A stretch of DNA of 64,000 nt from Bacteroidia bacterium (GTDB lineage Bacteria > Bacteroidota > Bacteroidia > Cytophagales > JAAEPT01). The stretch lies in assembly GCA_030431525.1 (NCBI GenBank), contig JAUIJC010000025.1, positions 1 through 64,000 of the forward strand, written 5' to 3'. Position numbers and translations under genes: made by a program. Every line of letters starts with the position of its first letter. Position 1 is the first letter of the stretch. Below the pieces are notes generated by a model. That model made no database searches. It worked only from the letters and a program-made list of their open reading frames with translations, and was not told the origin of the DNA. Positions 18,453 through 28,188 of the stretch are shown here, in pieces.

Positions 18453-20654
18453 ATGAAACAGCTTTTCCTCTTTTTATCATTGCTGGCCATTACAGCCAGC
18501 CAACAACTTTTCGCACAAGAATCACTTTGGGAAGTTTACCACGCTGACTCCGTAGAGCTCCCAAGCTTCCGCCGTCCAGACCAAACTGATATTGATGCAC
18601 AAGGCTATAAATGGGGAGTAACTTCTGATGGCCTTTCCTTTACAAAATCAAAAGATGGAATCACGGAAACAATTCCAGTAAATGATACCTCTGTCGGACT
18701 TTTAGGAGAAGTTTTGACCGTAGATTTCGACAATAATATTTGGGCGTGGAGAAAGGATAAAGCAGGGTTTGTAAAGTTTAATAGAAAAAACCTTTTGTTT
18801 ATGCCATATGAGCTACCAATTGACACCTACATAGATAATTTTATTGTTAACAACTACGGAGCAGTATATGTCAGAACTTATAGAACAGAAACAGGATATA
18901 GCTTTTACGATAGATATTTACACATTTACAATATTGAAGAGGATTTATGGGGAAAATACAATGATTACTTTGTATACAAACCTGTACTAAATAACAATGG
19001 AGAATTATACGAAGGTTTTAGCTTCAGAAAGACAATAGTTCAAACAACAGGAGAACATTATACATATACCCAGATTGAAGATTTAGAATATTATGATTTT
19101 GAACTTCCAACTTTGTGCACAAATAATGGAACTGAATGGTATGCATGCGTTGGTTGGTTAATGAAATCTGAAAATGGAAAATGGATGCGTTATGATTACC
19201 CTATTCAAAACTATATAACAAAGTCTGGTCTTGCTAAAATAAAATTAGACCTTGATGGAAATATTTGGATTTTTCTTGAAAAGAAAATCATTCTAAAATT
19301 TACTCCAAAAACAAGCCCTCTTACAACTGGCCAAACCTACTTCGACGCCAATCAAAACGGCATCAAAGACCCTTCTGAATCATACCTCCCAAACCAAAAA
19401 ATAAAGGTCTTGCCATCAGGCAAACAATTCCTCACCAACCAGCAAGGACAGTTCGCCTTTACAGGTGACAGCGGAGCCACTTTTGTGATTGAGCATGTAT
19501 TGGAATCGGGAGTCAATATCAGCTCGGATTCCCTGCGCTATACCATTACCCTTTCAGACACGAACATCACAGGACTTGATTTTGGTTTGTATGGCTCGGC
19601 TTTCAAGGCTAAGCTTTCTGGAAGCTTTTCCCTTCCAAGATTCCGTTGCAGTACAGGACAAGCTGGATTTTTGATGTTTGAAAACGGTTCGGAGCCTTTG
19701 ACCGATGTTAGCTTGAAACTCCAACTTCCAAGCGGGGTTGAGTTTATCGATGCGGACTCCCTCCCCGACAACCAAGGCGGGGAAATCGTATGGGACTTGG
19801 GTGATCTTGCACCCTTTCAAACTGGAAAAGTCAAAGTTTTAGTAAAGGCGCCAAATTTCCAACAAATGGGAAACAGCTTCGCATTCAAGACCAGCGGAAT
19901 GGGCTATGTGGGTAACACCCCCATCCCATTTAAGAAAACCAATTACTACACCCTGCGTTGCTCCTACGATCCTAATGACAAACAGGTATCTCCCGAAGGT
20001 GTCATGGATGAGGGCTACACGCTAAAAGACGTAGAGGAATTCGATTACCTTATCCGTTTCCAAAACACAGGAAACGACACGGCTTATGTGGTGCGTTTGG
20101 AAGATTCCCTTTCCACGCATTTAGATTGGAACAGTTTTGAGGTTGTGGACGCCAGCCATACCTACACTACTGAAATTGATGAGAACGGTTTGGTCACCTT
20201 TACTTTTGACCAAATCATGCTTCCAGACAGCACCACCAACGAGCCTGCTAGCAACGGGTATATCCGTTACCAAATCTCCCCAAAAGCTGGACTGCCTGAC
20301 AACACGGTCATCAAAAACACCGCGTTCATCTACTTCGATTATAACCCAGCGGTCATCACCAACACCACCATCAATACCTTGGTAGATGAACTCCCAAAAG
20401 TGACAGCCACAGAAACTTCCGTAGAAACTATTGGCGGATTCGTCTTCCCTAACCCTACGGCAAATGAGATTAACATTTCCAGCCCTGAGAGTGGTACCAT
20501 CCGCCTCTACAGCCCTACTGGAAATCTTAGACTTAAGAGAAACGTGGAGGAAGGCATTACAAAAATCTCCCTTCCAGAACTCAACAAAGGTCTGTATCTC
20601 CTTGAACTGGAAACAGCACAGGGCAAACAGGTTAGTAAGCTGATTATTGAGTAA
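18453..20654 (+). CDS. Secreted protein with type A T9SS C-terminal sorting domain
   Basis: 733 residues with a signal peptide ending near QQLFAQ. Residues ~20-290 contain repeats resembling the strands of a two-component-regulator beta-propeller (DIDAQGYKWGVTSDG, DFDNNIWAW, DLDGNIWIFLE). A carboxypeptidase-regulatory-like segment follows (YFDANQNGIKDPSE), then a DUF11-like segment (DEFDYLIRFQN-type, SPKAGLPDNTVIKNTAFIYFDYNPAV). The last ~75 residues (FVFPNPTANEINISS ... GLYLLELETAQGKQVSKLIIE) are a type A sorting domain. Bases ~18,650-19,310 are clearly more AT-rich than the rest of the gene, suggesting a mosaic. The function of the cargo is unknown. Confidence 0.85.
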   Translation: MKQLFLFLSLLAITASQQLFAQESLWEVYHADSVELPSFRRPDQTDIDAQGYKWGVTSDGLSFTKSKDGITETIPVNDTSVGLLGEVLTVDFDNNIWAWRKDKAGFVKFNRKNLLFMPYELPIDTYIDNFIVNNYGAVYVRTYRTETGYSFYDRYLHIYNIEEDLWGKYNDYFVYKPVLNNNGELYEGFSFRKTIVQTTGEHYTYTQIEDLEYYDFELPTLCTNNGTEWYACVGWLMKSENGKWMRYDYPIQNYITKSGLAKIKLDLDGNIWIFLEKKIILKFTPKTSPLTTGQTYFDANQNGIKDPSESYLPNQKIKVLPSGKQFLTNQQGQFAFTGDSGATFVIEHVLESGVNISSDSLRYTITLSDTNITGLDFGLYGSAFKAKLSGSFSLPRFRCSTGQAGFLMFENGSEPLTDVSLKLQLPSGVEFIDADSLPDNQGGEIVWDLGDLAPFQTGKVKVLVKAPNFQQMGNSFAFKTSGMGYVGNTPIPFKKTNYYTLRCSYDPNDKQVSPEGVMDEGYTLKDVEEFDYLIRFQNTGNDTAYVVRLEDSLSTHLDWNSFEVVDASHTYTTEIDENGLVTFTFDQIMLPDSTTNEPASNGYIRYQISPKAGLPDNTVIKNTAFIYFDYNPAVITNTTINTLVDELPKVTATETSVETIGGFVFPNPTANEINISSPESGTIRLYSPTGNLRLKRNVEEGITKISLPELNKGLYLLELETAQGKQVSKLIIE

Positions 20655-20675
20655 CTTGTTTCCCTCCTCTATACA

Positions 20676-20714
20676 AAAACCCCTTGAGATGTGATTCTCG
20701 AGGGGTTTTCTTTT
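20676..20714 (+). terminator. Rho-independent terminator after the T9SS cargo gene
   Basis: The stem AAAACCCCTTGAG/CTCGAGGGGTTTT has one G-T pair and is followed by CTTTTTATT. Confidence 0.85.
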
Positions 20715-20884
20715 TATTCATCGGGCGAAATCTGTTAAGGTAGAATGGAATCCTACGCTAAGAAATAGCTATCCCCTTCCCAAAAGCACTCTTTGACAGT
20801 CCAACTTTTTTAAATCCCAGCTCGCTGAAATCTCCCCTATTTTCCATAAATCGTAAAAAAGGCATTAAAGGGGATAAGGGAACG

Positions 20885-21739
20885 ATGCCCACGGCAAATG
20901 CTGTTGTTCTAAAAGACCGACTTGAAATAAGTATTGCATCAGCCCCAGTTTTTATGAAAAAACACTCTATTGTAGGCTACCATTTGGGCGAAAAGCTCGA
21001 CTTGAAAACCATCAAACACTCCTTGGCCTTCGAATGCATTTATGCCGACCCCACGGAACTAATTTACCAAAACGAGGACGAATCCTTTTTCCAAATCTTT
21101 GATTACGGGAGCATCGTCTTCCTTGGGGTGGACAACTCCATCAAAACAGAAATCATCAACAACATTCGGAACATTCTGGAGCTTGACACCCAAGAACTCT
21201 GCACCGAAAATTTTGCGATTGAAATCGACCCAGAGGCCCCCTACAAGGTGATGTTCAACCGCATCAGGGTGCCCAAACTGAATTTGGACCTCGCCAAGGT
21301 ATTGATGATTAACATGGCCCAATCGGTGGCCTTGGACAATTACATCGAACAATCCAATTCCCTATTGGGTCAAACAGAACTCTTTTCAGCGGAATTGGAG
21401 GCAAAGGGAAAGCTTTCCATCAAAGGCAAAAAACTCCTCAAATACATCGGAAGAACGCTCAACCTCAGGAACAGAATCGCCCAAAACCTTTACATTTTCG
21501 ACAACCCCGATTTGGTGTGGAATGATGAGTTCCTGAACCGCGTCAACGACGACCTGAACCGCGAACTGGATATACGGCTCCGCCACAGAAACCTTCAGGA
21601 GAACCTTAACATCGTAAAGGAAAACTTGGAGATGCTGAAGGATATTTACCAACACTCCCACAGCTCCTTTTTGGAGTGGATCATCATCATCTTGATTGCC
21701 ATTGAAATTTTGAACTTGATTGTGGAAAAATCCATGTGA
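20885..21739 (+). CDS. RMD1/DUF155-family membrane-anchored protein
   Basis: 284 residues. Features of the RMD1 (DUF155, Sif2/RMND1) family: an FDYGSIVFLG core near residue 75, a long helical region, and a C-terminal HSSFLEWIIIILIAIEILNL membrane anchor close to residue 265. Members occur in mitochondria, where RMND1 supports mitochondrial translation, and in many bacteria where the role is unknown. The protein would be cytoplasmic with a tail in the inner membrane. The gene stands alone between two terminators. Confidence 0.78.
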   Translation: MPTANAVVLKDRLEISIASAPVFMKKHSIVGYHLGEKLDLKTIKHSLAFECIYADPTELIYQNEDESFFQIFDYGSIVFLGVDNSIKTEIINNIRNILELDTQELCTENFAIEIDPEAPYKVMFNRIRVPKLNLDLAKVLMINMAQSVALDNYIEQSNSLLGQTELFSAELEAKGKLSIKGKKLLKYIGRTLNLRNRIAQNLYIFDNPDLVWNDEFLNRVNDDLNRELDIRLRHRNLQENLNIVKENLEMLKDIYQHSHSSFLEWIIIILIAIEILNLIVEKSM

Positions 21740-21759
21740 TTTCTACAGGCCTTTTATTC

Positions 21760-21793
21760 AACCCTTCGGAATGCATTTTCGAAGGGTTTTCTT
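21760..21793 (+). terminator. Rho-independent terminator after the RMD1-family gene
   Basis: The stem AACCCTTCG/CGAAGGGTT is followed by TTCTT. Confidence 0.75.
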
Positions 21794-21874
21794 ATGCCCT
21801 CAAACAAGCCTAACTTTATGTGATTTTTCAGATGAAACTACCCTAACTTAGATTCCCCACTCATCCATATTTTC

Positions 21875-23419
21875 ATGAAACGGCTCCCTATCGGCATCCA
21901 AGATTTTCGCACCATCCGTGAGGAAAACTACATATACGTGGACAAAACCAAGGACATCCACTACATGATAGAGAACACGCGACAGGGTTTTTTCTCGCGA
22001 CCACGAAGGTTCGGAAAGTCCTTACTAATCAACACCCTAAAGGAGCTATTCAAGGGAAATAAGGAACTTTTTGAAGGACTGTACATCTACGACAAGATTT
22101 CTTGGGTAAAATATCCTGTTATCCACGTCGATTTCAACGCCATGAACTACAAATCAAATCCTTTGGCAGATGAGATCGACAAAAGCATGGAAAAGAATGC
22201 CAAAGAAAACGGCATTGAATTAATCGCCACTGACTATAAAAACAAGTTCATCGAACTGCTCGACCGCCTACACAAAGAACAGGGAAAAGTGGTTGTTCTC
22301 ATCGATGAATACGACAAGGCCATCACCGACTTTTTAGGGGAAGAAGAAAAGGTCAATGAGAACATTAGTGTCCTGAAAAACTTCTACAGCACACTGAAAT
22401 CCGCAGACGGTCATATCCATTTCAGCCTCATCACAGGAGTCTCCAAATACGGAAAAGTTTCCATTTTCTCGGATCTTAATAACTTGGACGACCTGACGCT
22501 GAATAGACGTTGCACCACCATTGCGGGCATCACCAAGGAAGAGCTTCAAACTGCGTTTTCCAAACATTTGGAATCCCTTTGCCAAGAAATGAATTTCACC
22601 CATGAGGAGCTTATCCAACGCATCAAACTTTGGTACAATGGGTATTCTTGGGATGGAAAAAACAGTGTGTACAACCCTTTCTCTTTATTGAATTTCCTGA
22701 AGGAAGGACAGCTCCAAAATTATTGGTTCACTACGGGTACACCTTCGTTTCTGATCAAACTGTTACGCAAACAACGCATTCCCGCCTATCAGCTCGAACA
22801 GCTTCAGGGTGCCACTGCCCTACTTGAGAGTTCAGATGTGAACGACATTGAGCTGTTGCCCCTACTTTTTCAGACAGGCTATCTCACCATTATCAATGTC
22901 AAAGAAATCATTGCTGGAAGATTGCGCTACACCCTTTCCTATCCAAATGAAGAGGTTCGCCAATCGTTTACCAAAAACATCTTGGCAGGATACCTTTCAA
23001 AACCCGTAGCCCAAACAGAAAGTGAATACATCATTCGTCTGACCGACACCTTGCTGGAAAAAGATCTTGAAGAATTCTTCAACATCTCCAAAGCCATTTT
23101 CGACGGCATCCCCTACGGCATCACCGCCAAACAGGAAGAATACTTCCATTCGGTCATGCACGTGATCCTCACCCTCACGGGAATGCGTACCCACTCTGAG
23201 GTTCAGACCAGCAAAGGACGGATGGATTCTGTTGTTGAGTCTCCTGATACTGTTTACATCTTTGAGTTCAAAATCAACACATCGGCTGAGGAGGCTTTAT
23301 CACAAATCGACGAAAAAGGCTATGGAAAACGGTTTGCTGTGGATGGAAAGGCCTTGGTCAAAATCGGTGTCAACTTCGACACCGAAAGCAAGAACATCAG
23401 CGAATGGATTGCAATATGA
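21875..23419 (+). CDS. AAA-ATPase-like protein with C-terminal PD-(D/E)XK nuclease domain
   Basis: 514 residues. This is the two-domain architecture common and expanded in Bacteroidota. The N-terminal ATPase-like domain begins LPIGIQDFRTIREENYIYVDKT and has a modified P-loop RRFGKSLLINTL (near residue 44) and a Walker B-like VVVLIDEYDKAI (near 138). The C-terminal nuclease-like domain has GRMDSVVES and YIFEFKI, giving the D...ExK pattern near residues 450-465. The biological role is not established. Its stop overlaps the P450 start in an ATGA, so translation is coupled. Confidence 0.85.
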   Translation: MKRLPIGIQDFRTIREENYIYVDKTKDIHYMIENTRQGFFSRPRRFGKSLLINTLKELFKGNKELFEGLYIYDKISWVKYPVIHVDFNAMNYKSNPLADEIDKSMEKNAKENGIELIATDYKNKFIELLDRLHKEQGKVVVLIDEYDKAITDFLGEEEKVNENISVLKNFYSTLKSADGHIHFSLITGVSKYGKVSIFSDLNNLDDLTLNRRCTTIAGITKEELQTAFSKHLESLCQEMNFTHEELIQRIKLWYNGYSWDGKNSVYNPFSLLNFLKEGQLQNYWFTTGTPSFLIKLLRKQRIPAYQLEQLQGATALLESSDVNDIELLPLLFQTGYLTIINVKEIIAGRLRYTLSYPNEEVRQSFTKNILAGYLSKPVAQTESEYIIRLTDTLLEKDLEEFFNISKAIFDGIPYGITAKQEEYFHSVMHVILTLTGMRTHSEVQTSKGRMDSVVESPDTVYIFEFKINTSAEEALSQIDEKGYGKRFAVDGKALVKIGVNFDTESKNISEWIAI

Positions 23420-24729
23420 CGCCACAAATCACCTCCGATTCCCTCCTGTTTGGGAACATGAAAACCTATGTGGCTGACCCCTTGGCATTTCTTGAAAAAC
23501 ACGCAAAGACCGAAGGCGACATCTTCCAATTCAGGGTGGCCCATCGGACCCTCACCTTTGTGAATAAACCTGAATGGGTGCATCACATCCTGTACGGAAA
23601 CCATCGGAACTACCGCAAGAACTTGGCTTACCGCAAGCTGAGTTTACTTTTGGGACAAGGGCTTTTCACCAGTGAAGGTGACTTTTGGCGCAATCAACGG
23701 CGCTTGGCCCAACCCGCTTTCCACCGCAAACAAATCGCGAGTTATGCGGACATTATGGAAACCTGTACCAAGGAGATGCTCGCTCAATGGAAAAGCAAAG
23801 GTGAAATTGAGCTTTGCTCTGAAATGACTCAGCTTACTTTGCGGGTCATCAGCCAATGCATTCTTGGCTTGGACCTGAACGAGAAAGAAGGTGCTGTTCA
23901 AAAGCATTTGCCCTACGCCCTTCAGTTTATGGTCAAGCGCATTACCTCGGCCATGAACGCGCCCATGTGGTTGCCTACGGATTCAAACAAGCGCTTTCAG
24001 ACGGCCGTTAAGGCTTTGGACAATGATATACAGGCCATCATTCTGGCAAAGCGTAAAAAGCTTGGAGAGGACCTCCTGAGCACGCTTATCAAAGCGACGG
24101 ATGAGGAAACAGGACAAGGCATGTCCGATGAACAGCTAAGGGACGAGGTAATGACCTTCTTTTTGGCGGGCCATGAGACCTCTGCCATTTCCCTTTGCTG
24201 GACCATCCAATTGCTTTTGGAGCATGAGGAATGCCTCGAAAAATTGGTCAAGGAACTTGAATCCGCGAAGGATAATGATTTGGGCACCTTGCTCAGTCTT
24301 CCCTACTTGGACGCCTGTATCAAGGAATCCCTGCGTTTGCGTAGCCCCATTTGGATTTTGGGACGTGAGGCGCTCGGCCCCGACCATATCGGCGACCACC
24401 AAATTGAACAGGGTGACAGCATCATCTTCTCCCCTTTTTTGATGCACCAACATCCAGATTATTGGATGCGCCCCAAGGATTTCGTGCCTGAACGGTTTAT
24501 GCAGGATATCCCAGAAAAGGCCTATCTGCCCTTTGGGGCTGGGCCACGGACCTGCATCGGGGAACATTTCGCCATGATGGAAATCAAATTGATTCTGGCC
24601 AATATGCTCAAGGCCTTTGATTTCAGCTTGCTGGATGCCAGCCCTGTCGAATTTGAGCATTCTTTGACATTACGACCAGCCAAGGAAATGAAGCTCCGCC
24701 TGACGGCCAAACAACAATGTCCCGCATAA
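23416..24729 (+). CDS. Cytochrome P450
   Basis: 437 residues. A soluble class I type haem monooxygenase; it needs reductase and ferredoxin partners that are not encoded nearby. Motifs: I-helix AGHETSA near residue 251 with the oxygen-activating acid/threonine pair, K-helix ExxR in CIKESLRLRS near 303, and the haem-ligand cysteine in FGAGPRTCIGEHFA near 379. The overall look resembles the CYP102/CYP4-like bacterial group, often acting on fatty acids, but the substrate is not predictable. The ATG at 23416 overlaps the upstream stop (ATGA). The convergent gene after it shares a hairpin. Confidence 0.95.
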   Translation: MTPQITSDSLLFGNMKTYVADPLAFLEKHAKTEGDIFQFRVAHRTLTFVNKPEWVHHILYGNHRNYRKNLAYRKLSLLLGQGLFTSEGDFWRNQRRLAQPAFHRKQIASYADIMETCTKEMLAQWKSKGEIELCSEMTQLTLRVISQCILGLDLNEKEGAVQKHLPYALQFMVKRITSAMNAPMWLPTDSNKRFQTAVKALDNDIQAIILAKRKKLGEDLLSTLIKATDEETGQGMSDEQLRDEVMTFFLAGHETSAISLCWTIQLLLEHEECLEKLVKELESAKDNDLGTLLSLPYLDACIKESLRLRSPIWILGREALGPDHIGDHQIEQGDSIIFSPFLMHQHPDYWMRPKDFVPERFMQDIPEKAYLPFGAGPRTCIGEHFAMMEIKLILANMLKAFDFSLLDASPVEFEHSLTLRPAKEMKLRLTAKQQCPA

Positions 24730-24765
24730 AAAAGCGCCCCTACCAAGCCAAGCTTCGTAGGGGCG
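24730..24765 (-). terminator. Hairpin between the convergent P450 and 117-residue protein genes
   Basis: CGCCCCTAC (24735-24743) pairs with GTAGGGGCG (24757-24765). The minus strand continues into a run of six T, so it mainly terminates the minus-strand gene. Confidence 0.8.
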
Positions 24766-24787
24766 ATTCATTTATTGGTATTCAGAC

Positions 24788-25141
24788 TTAGTTGAACTCA
24801 TCAAATTCTGAGGCGTCCCACACGTCGTAATAATCGATATCCAAATCCTCTAATTCGAAATGCACATTCATATAAAGGAGGTTTCCGTCCTTCTCAAGCG
24901 TATATGAGCCGTCCATTCCCGTTTTGTAGGTCTTTCCGTTCACAATCACCACACCATCATCAGTGTCCATCGCCTTGCGGAAATCATCCTCCTCACAGCC
25001 CTCCATCACGATGCGAAGGTGAGTAATCAACTCAGCACGCTCTGAATTTTCCACCTCAAAGGCATAACACTCATCAATTCGGAAATTCTCACAAGGAATT
25101 TCCAGCACATTTAGGTCGGTCTTAATTTCAATCGTTTTCAT
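24788..25141 (-). CDS. Small acidic protein of unknown function
   Basis: 117 residues starting MKTIEIKTDLNVLEIPCENFRID. No signal peptide or membrane helix, so probably cytoplasmic. It is strongly acidic, especially at the C-terminus (ELEDLDIDYYDVWDASEFDEFN). No family was recognised. The frame extends upstream to 25192, but the ATG at 25141 follows a good -7 element and is preferred. It has its own promoter and terminator. Confidence 0.6.
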   Translation of the reverse strand: MKTIEIKTDLNVLEIPCENFRIDECYAFEVENSERAELITHLRIVMEGCEEDDFRKAMDTDDGVVIVNGKTYKTGMDGSYTLEKDGNLLYMNVHFELEDLDIDYYDVWDASEFDEFN

Positions 25142-25443
25142 CCTTCGCACATTTCTATTTCCAAACACAAAAATAGGACAGGCCAAGGCCAAGAATCAAG
25201 CGTCAGGACACAAGATTCCCTTTTCCTTCACTCTTTAAAGAAACGTCATTCCTAAAAATGCGCCTATCTCCCTTAAACTCAAGAAAAGCCACCTGAACCC
25301 AGCCTGAAAATATTGTTACCCCAAACGCATTGCACATTCCTTTTTTTCACCAATATTTCCCAAAAACACCAAAAAATTCTGCCGATAGCGAAAACCTTGT
25401 GCATTCGGGCATAACAGCCCCACTGCCCATTTTTCCAAAGAGA
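25142..25443. other. Intergenic region between divergent genes
   Basis: 302 bp. The only recognisable element is a minus-strand TATTTTTG -7 box (25168-25175), about 27 nt upstream of the acidic protein gene. The right part has an open frame leading into the RimK-type gene, but its N-terminus is unlike the family, so it is treated as non-coding. Confidence 0.4.
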
Positions 25444-26913
25444 ATGAACAAACTGCTCATTGTTGACAACCCAAAGAAACACCATTTCTCCGTGGATGGC
25501 GTTCAGGTGGTCTCCGCCAAGGAGTACCTCACCAACCCTGCTTTCGGCACCAAGAAAAACCTTCGGGTTTTCAACCTCTGCAATGATTACGGCTATCAGT
25601 CAAAGGGATACTATGTTTCACTTTTGGCCGAAGCACGTGATCACCGTCCTACCCCGTCCGTCAAAAGCATTCTCGACCTCAAAAGCCCATCGCTTATTCG
25701 GGTGGCATCCGACGAGTTGGATAGCCTGATTCAGCGCAGTTTGGCGGGACTGAAATCCAATGAGTTCACCCTGAGCATCTATTTCGGACAGAACGTTGCC
25801 AAAAAATATCGGGAGTTGAGCCGTGCCTTCCACAGGCATTACCAAGTGCCCTACCTTCGGGTGAAATTCCAGTACAACCAAAAATGGCAGGTGCAATCCC
25901 TGAGGACGATTCCTTCCAAGGAAATCCCTGAGGACCACTTTCCCCTTATTGAGGAGTTTGCCCAAGCCTATTTCCATAAAAAACGCTACGACAAGGCGAA
26001 ACCAAGTACGGCCAACTATTCCTTGGGCATTATGGTCAAAGAGGGCGACGAGGCTCCTGCCTCCAACCCAAAAGCACTTCAAAAGTTTGTGGAGTCGGCA
26101 GAGAAGGCTGGCTTCGCAACGGAGTTTATCACAGGAAAAGACTTCAACCGCCTGCCTGCTTTTGACGCCCTATTTATTCGTCAAAGCACCCACGTCAACA
26201 ACGAAACCTACCGCTTCGCCCGAAAGGCACAAGCAGAAGGCATTGCCTTGGTGGACTATCCTGAGGCAATCCTCAAATGTAGCAACAAAGTGTACATGGC
26301 GGAATTGTTGGAACTGGCGGGAGTCGCTCAACCAAAAACGGTAATCGTCCATCGCAGAAACCGAAAACAAGTGGAATCACTTATCGGCCTTCCCTGCGTG
26401 CTAAAGTCACCTGATTCTACGTTCTCCTTTGGCGTAAAAAAGGCTGAAACCCCTGAGGAGCTGGATCAGATCACCAGCACCATGCTCAAAAAATCGGAGC
26501 TGATTATCGCACAGGAATTCTGTTTCACTGATTACGATTGGCGCATTGGCGTATTGGATGGTCAGGCCATTTATGCTTGCAAATACTTTATGGCGCGCGA
26601 CCATTGGCAGATTTATAACTGGTCGGCTGATGACAAGGTAGATACCGAAGGTGAGTTTGAAACCCTGCCCTTGAATGAAGTTCCCTCTTCCATCATCAAC
26701 ATTGCCGTAAAGTCCGCCAAACTGCTTGGAGATGGACTCTATGGTGTAGATGTAAAGCTGATTGACAACCAACCTGTCGTCATTGAAGTAAATGATAACC
26801 CGAATATTGATTTCGGTATCGAGGACAAAGTCTTGGGAAATCAGCTTTACGAACTCATCATCAATGCCTTCAAGGAGCGGATTGAAAAACGCCTGAAGGG
26901 AATCATCCAATAA
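25444..26913 (+). CDS. RimK-type ATP-grasp ligase with N-terminal extension
   Basis: 489 residues. The first ~200 (starting MNKLLIVDNPKKHHF) form the extra N-terminal domain found in the longer RimK-related proteins. The C-terminal half is an ATP-grasp ligase with CVLKSPDSTFSFGVKK (nucleotide lysine) and DVKLIDNQPVVIEVNDNPNID, whose E/N residues bind Mg. The family adds amino acids, often glutamate, to a carboxylate. It is followed 27 bp later by a GCS2-type ligase and then an N-formylglutamate amidohydrolase-like gene; the trio probably works in one pathway. The ATG at 25444 fits the family N-terminus. Confidence 0.85.
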   Translation: MNKLLIVDNPKKHHFSVDGVQVVSAKEYLTNPAFGTKKNLRVFNLCNDYGYQSKGYYVSLLAEARDHRPTPSVKSILDLKSPSLIRVASDELDSLIQRSLAGLKSNEFTLSIYFGQNVAKKYRELSRAFHRHYQVPYLRVKFQYNQKWQVQSLRTIPSKEIPEDHFPLIEEFAQAYFHKKRYDKAKPSTANYSLGIMVKEGDEAPASNPKALQKFVESAEKAGFATEFITGKDFNRLPAFDALFIRQSTHVNNETYRFARKAQAEGIALVDYPEAILKCSNKVYMAELLELAGVAQPKTVIVHRRNRKQVESLIGLPCVLKSPDSTFSFGVKKAETPEELDQITSTMLKKSELIIAQEFCFTDYDWRIGVLDGQAIYACKYFMARDHWQIYNWSADDKVDTEGEFETLPLNEVPSSIINIAVKSAKLLGDGLYGVDVKLIDNQPVVIEVNDNPNIDFGIEDKVLGNQLYELIINAFKERIEKRLKGIIQ

Positions 26914-26940
26914 TCGCTTCCAATTAGCCTAATCCAATTA

Positions 26941-28188
26941 ATGGCAACAACCTCCAATGGACGCTTTGGACTTTTTGAAGTCTATGGTGTCGAGATGGAA
27001 TACATGATTGTGGACCGCAAAACCCTTGATGTGCGTCCACTGGCTGACAAGCTTTTTGAATTAAAAACTGGGAAGATTCTTTCCGATGTTCCCAACGGCG
27101 ACATTGAATGGTCCAATGAGCTGGTCAATCACGTGGTAGAACTGAAAACCAATGGGCCAGCCTCCAGCTTGGAAGACCTTCCTGAAAAGTTTCTCAAGAA
27201 TATTCAGGAAATCAACCAGCTACTTGAACGGGAAAACGCCATGCTCCTACCAACGGCCTGCCACCCTTGGATGGATCCGCATGTGGAAACTAAGCTTTGG
27301 GAACATGACCACAATGAAATCTATGACCTCTACAACCGCATCTTTGATTGTCGAGGCCATGGTTGGTCAAACCTGCAAAGCACGCACATCAACCTTCCTT
27401 TCAAGGATGATGAAGAATTTGCGCGATTACACTCCGCCATTCGCATTATTCTACCCTTAATTCCAGCCATAAGCGCCAGCTCCCCCATCTTGGATGGCAT
27501 GTCCACTGGACTTTTGGATACACGCTTGGAGGTTTACTTGGATAACCAAAAACGGATTCCAAGCCTTACGGGCAGGTTGATTCCTGAACAGGTGTTCTCC
27601 GAAAAGGAATACCACGACAAGATCTTTTCCCCAATCAAACAGGACATCAAGCCTTTTGACACGGAAAACATCATGGACAGCCTTTTCCTGAACTCAAGGG
27701 GAGCCATTGCCCGCTTTGAGCGCGGTGCCATCGAAATTCGGGTCATTGACATTCAGGAATGCCCCTTGGCAGATATCTGCGTTTTGGCAATCATCGTGGC
27801 CACCTTGAAGGGGCTTACCGAAAACCGTTGGTCCACCTTTGCCGAACAGGCTAAATGGCATGAAGAGGACCTGCGAAAAATCTTCCTCAACACGATTCGC
27901 CACGGCGAAGCCACATGGATTGATGACCCGAATTATCTCAAACTGTTCGGGATAGCATCTCAAGGCATCTCGGCCTCTGAGCTCTGGAAACACCTGCTCA
28001 CTCAGGTGCAAAAGGACATTCCTTCCTCGCTTCAAAAAGAGGTGAAACAATTGCTTGATTTGGGAACATTGGCCCGTCGGATACTTACAGCCGTAGAACG
28101 GAATCGCGGTCATTTCCCATTGATTAACACCTATAAGAAACTTGCCCAGTGTTTGGCAGAAAACCGCTTCTTCAACCCTTATGAATAA
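26941..28188 (+). CDS. Carboxylate-amine ligase of the glutamate-cysteine ligase type 2 family
   Basis: 415 residues. The N-terminus GLFEVYGVEMEYMIVD carries the Glu residues that bind Mg-ATP, and GWSNLQSTHINLPF and RFERGAIEIRVIDIQECP match the GCS2 (YbdK-like) fold. These enzymes join an amine to a gamma-carboxylate; YbdK itself has only weak gamma-glutamylcysteine activity, so a glutathione role should not be assumed. It is the middle gene of a three-gene operon and overlaps the next start by 8 bp, with the ATG of the next gene inside its final codons. Confidence 0.85.
   Translation: MATTSNGRFGLFEVYGVEMEYMIVDRKTLDVRPLADKLFELKTGKILSDVPNGDIEWSNELVNHVVELKTNGPASSLEDLPEKFLKNIQEINQLLERENAMLLPTACHPWMDPHVETKLWEHDHNEIYDLYNRIFDCRGHGWSNLQSTHINLPFKDDEEFARLHSAIRIILPLIPAISASSPILDGMSTGLLDTRLEVYLDNQKRIPSLTGRLIPEQVFSEKEYHDKIFSPIKQDIKPFDTENIMDSLFLNSRGAIARFERGAIEIRVIDIQECPLADICVLAIIVATLKGLTENRWSTFAEQAKWHEEDLRKIFLNTIRHGEATWIDDPNYLKLFGIASQGISASELWKHLLTQVQKDIPSSLQKEVKQLLDLGTLARRILTAVERNRGHFPLINTYKKLAQCLAENRFFNPYE

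Noticed and set aside
26941-28188. Naming the GCS2-type gene gshA
   Set aside because: This subgroup often lacks real glutamate-cysteine ligase function and no gshB is adjacent.
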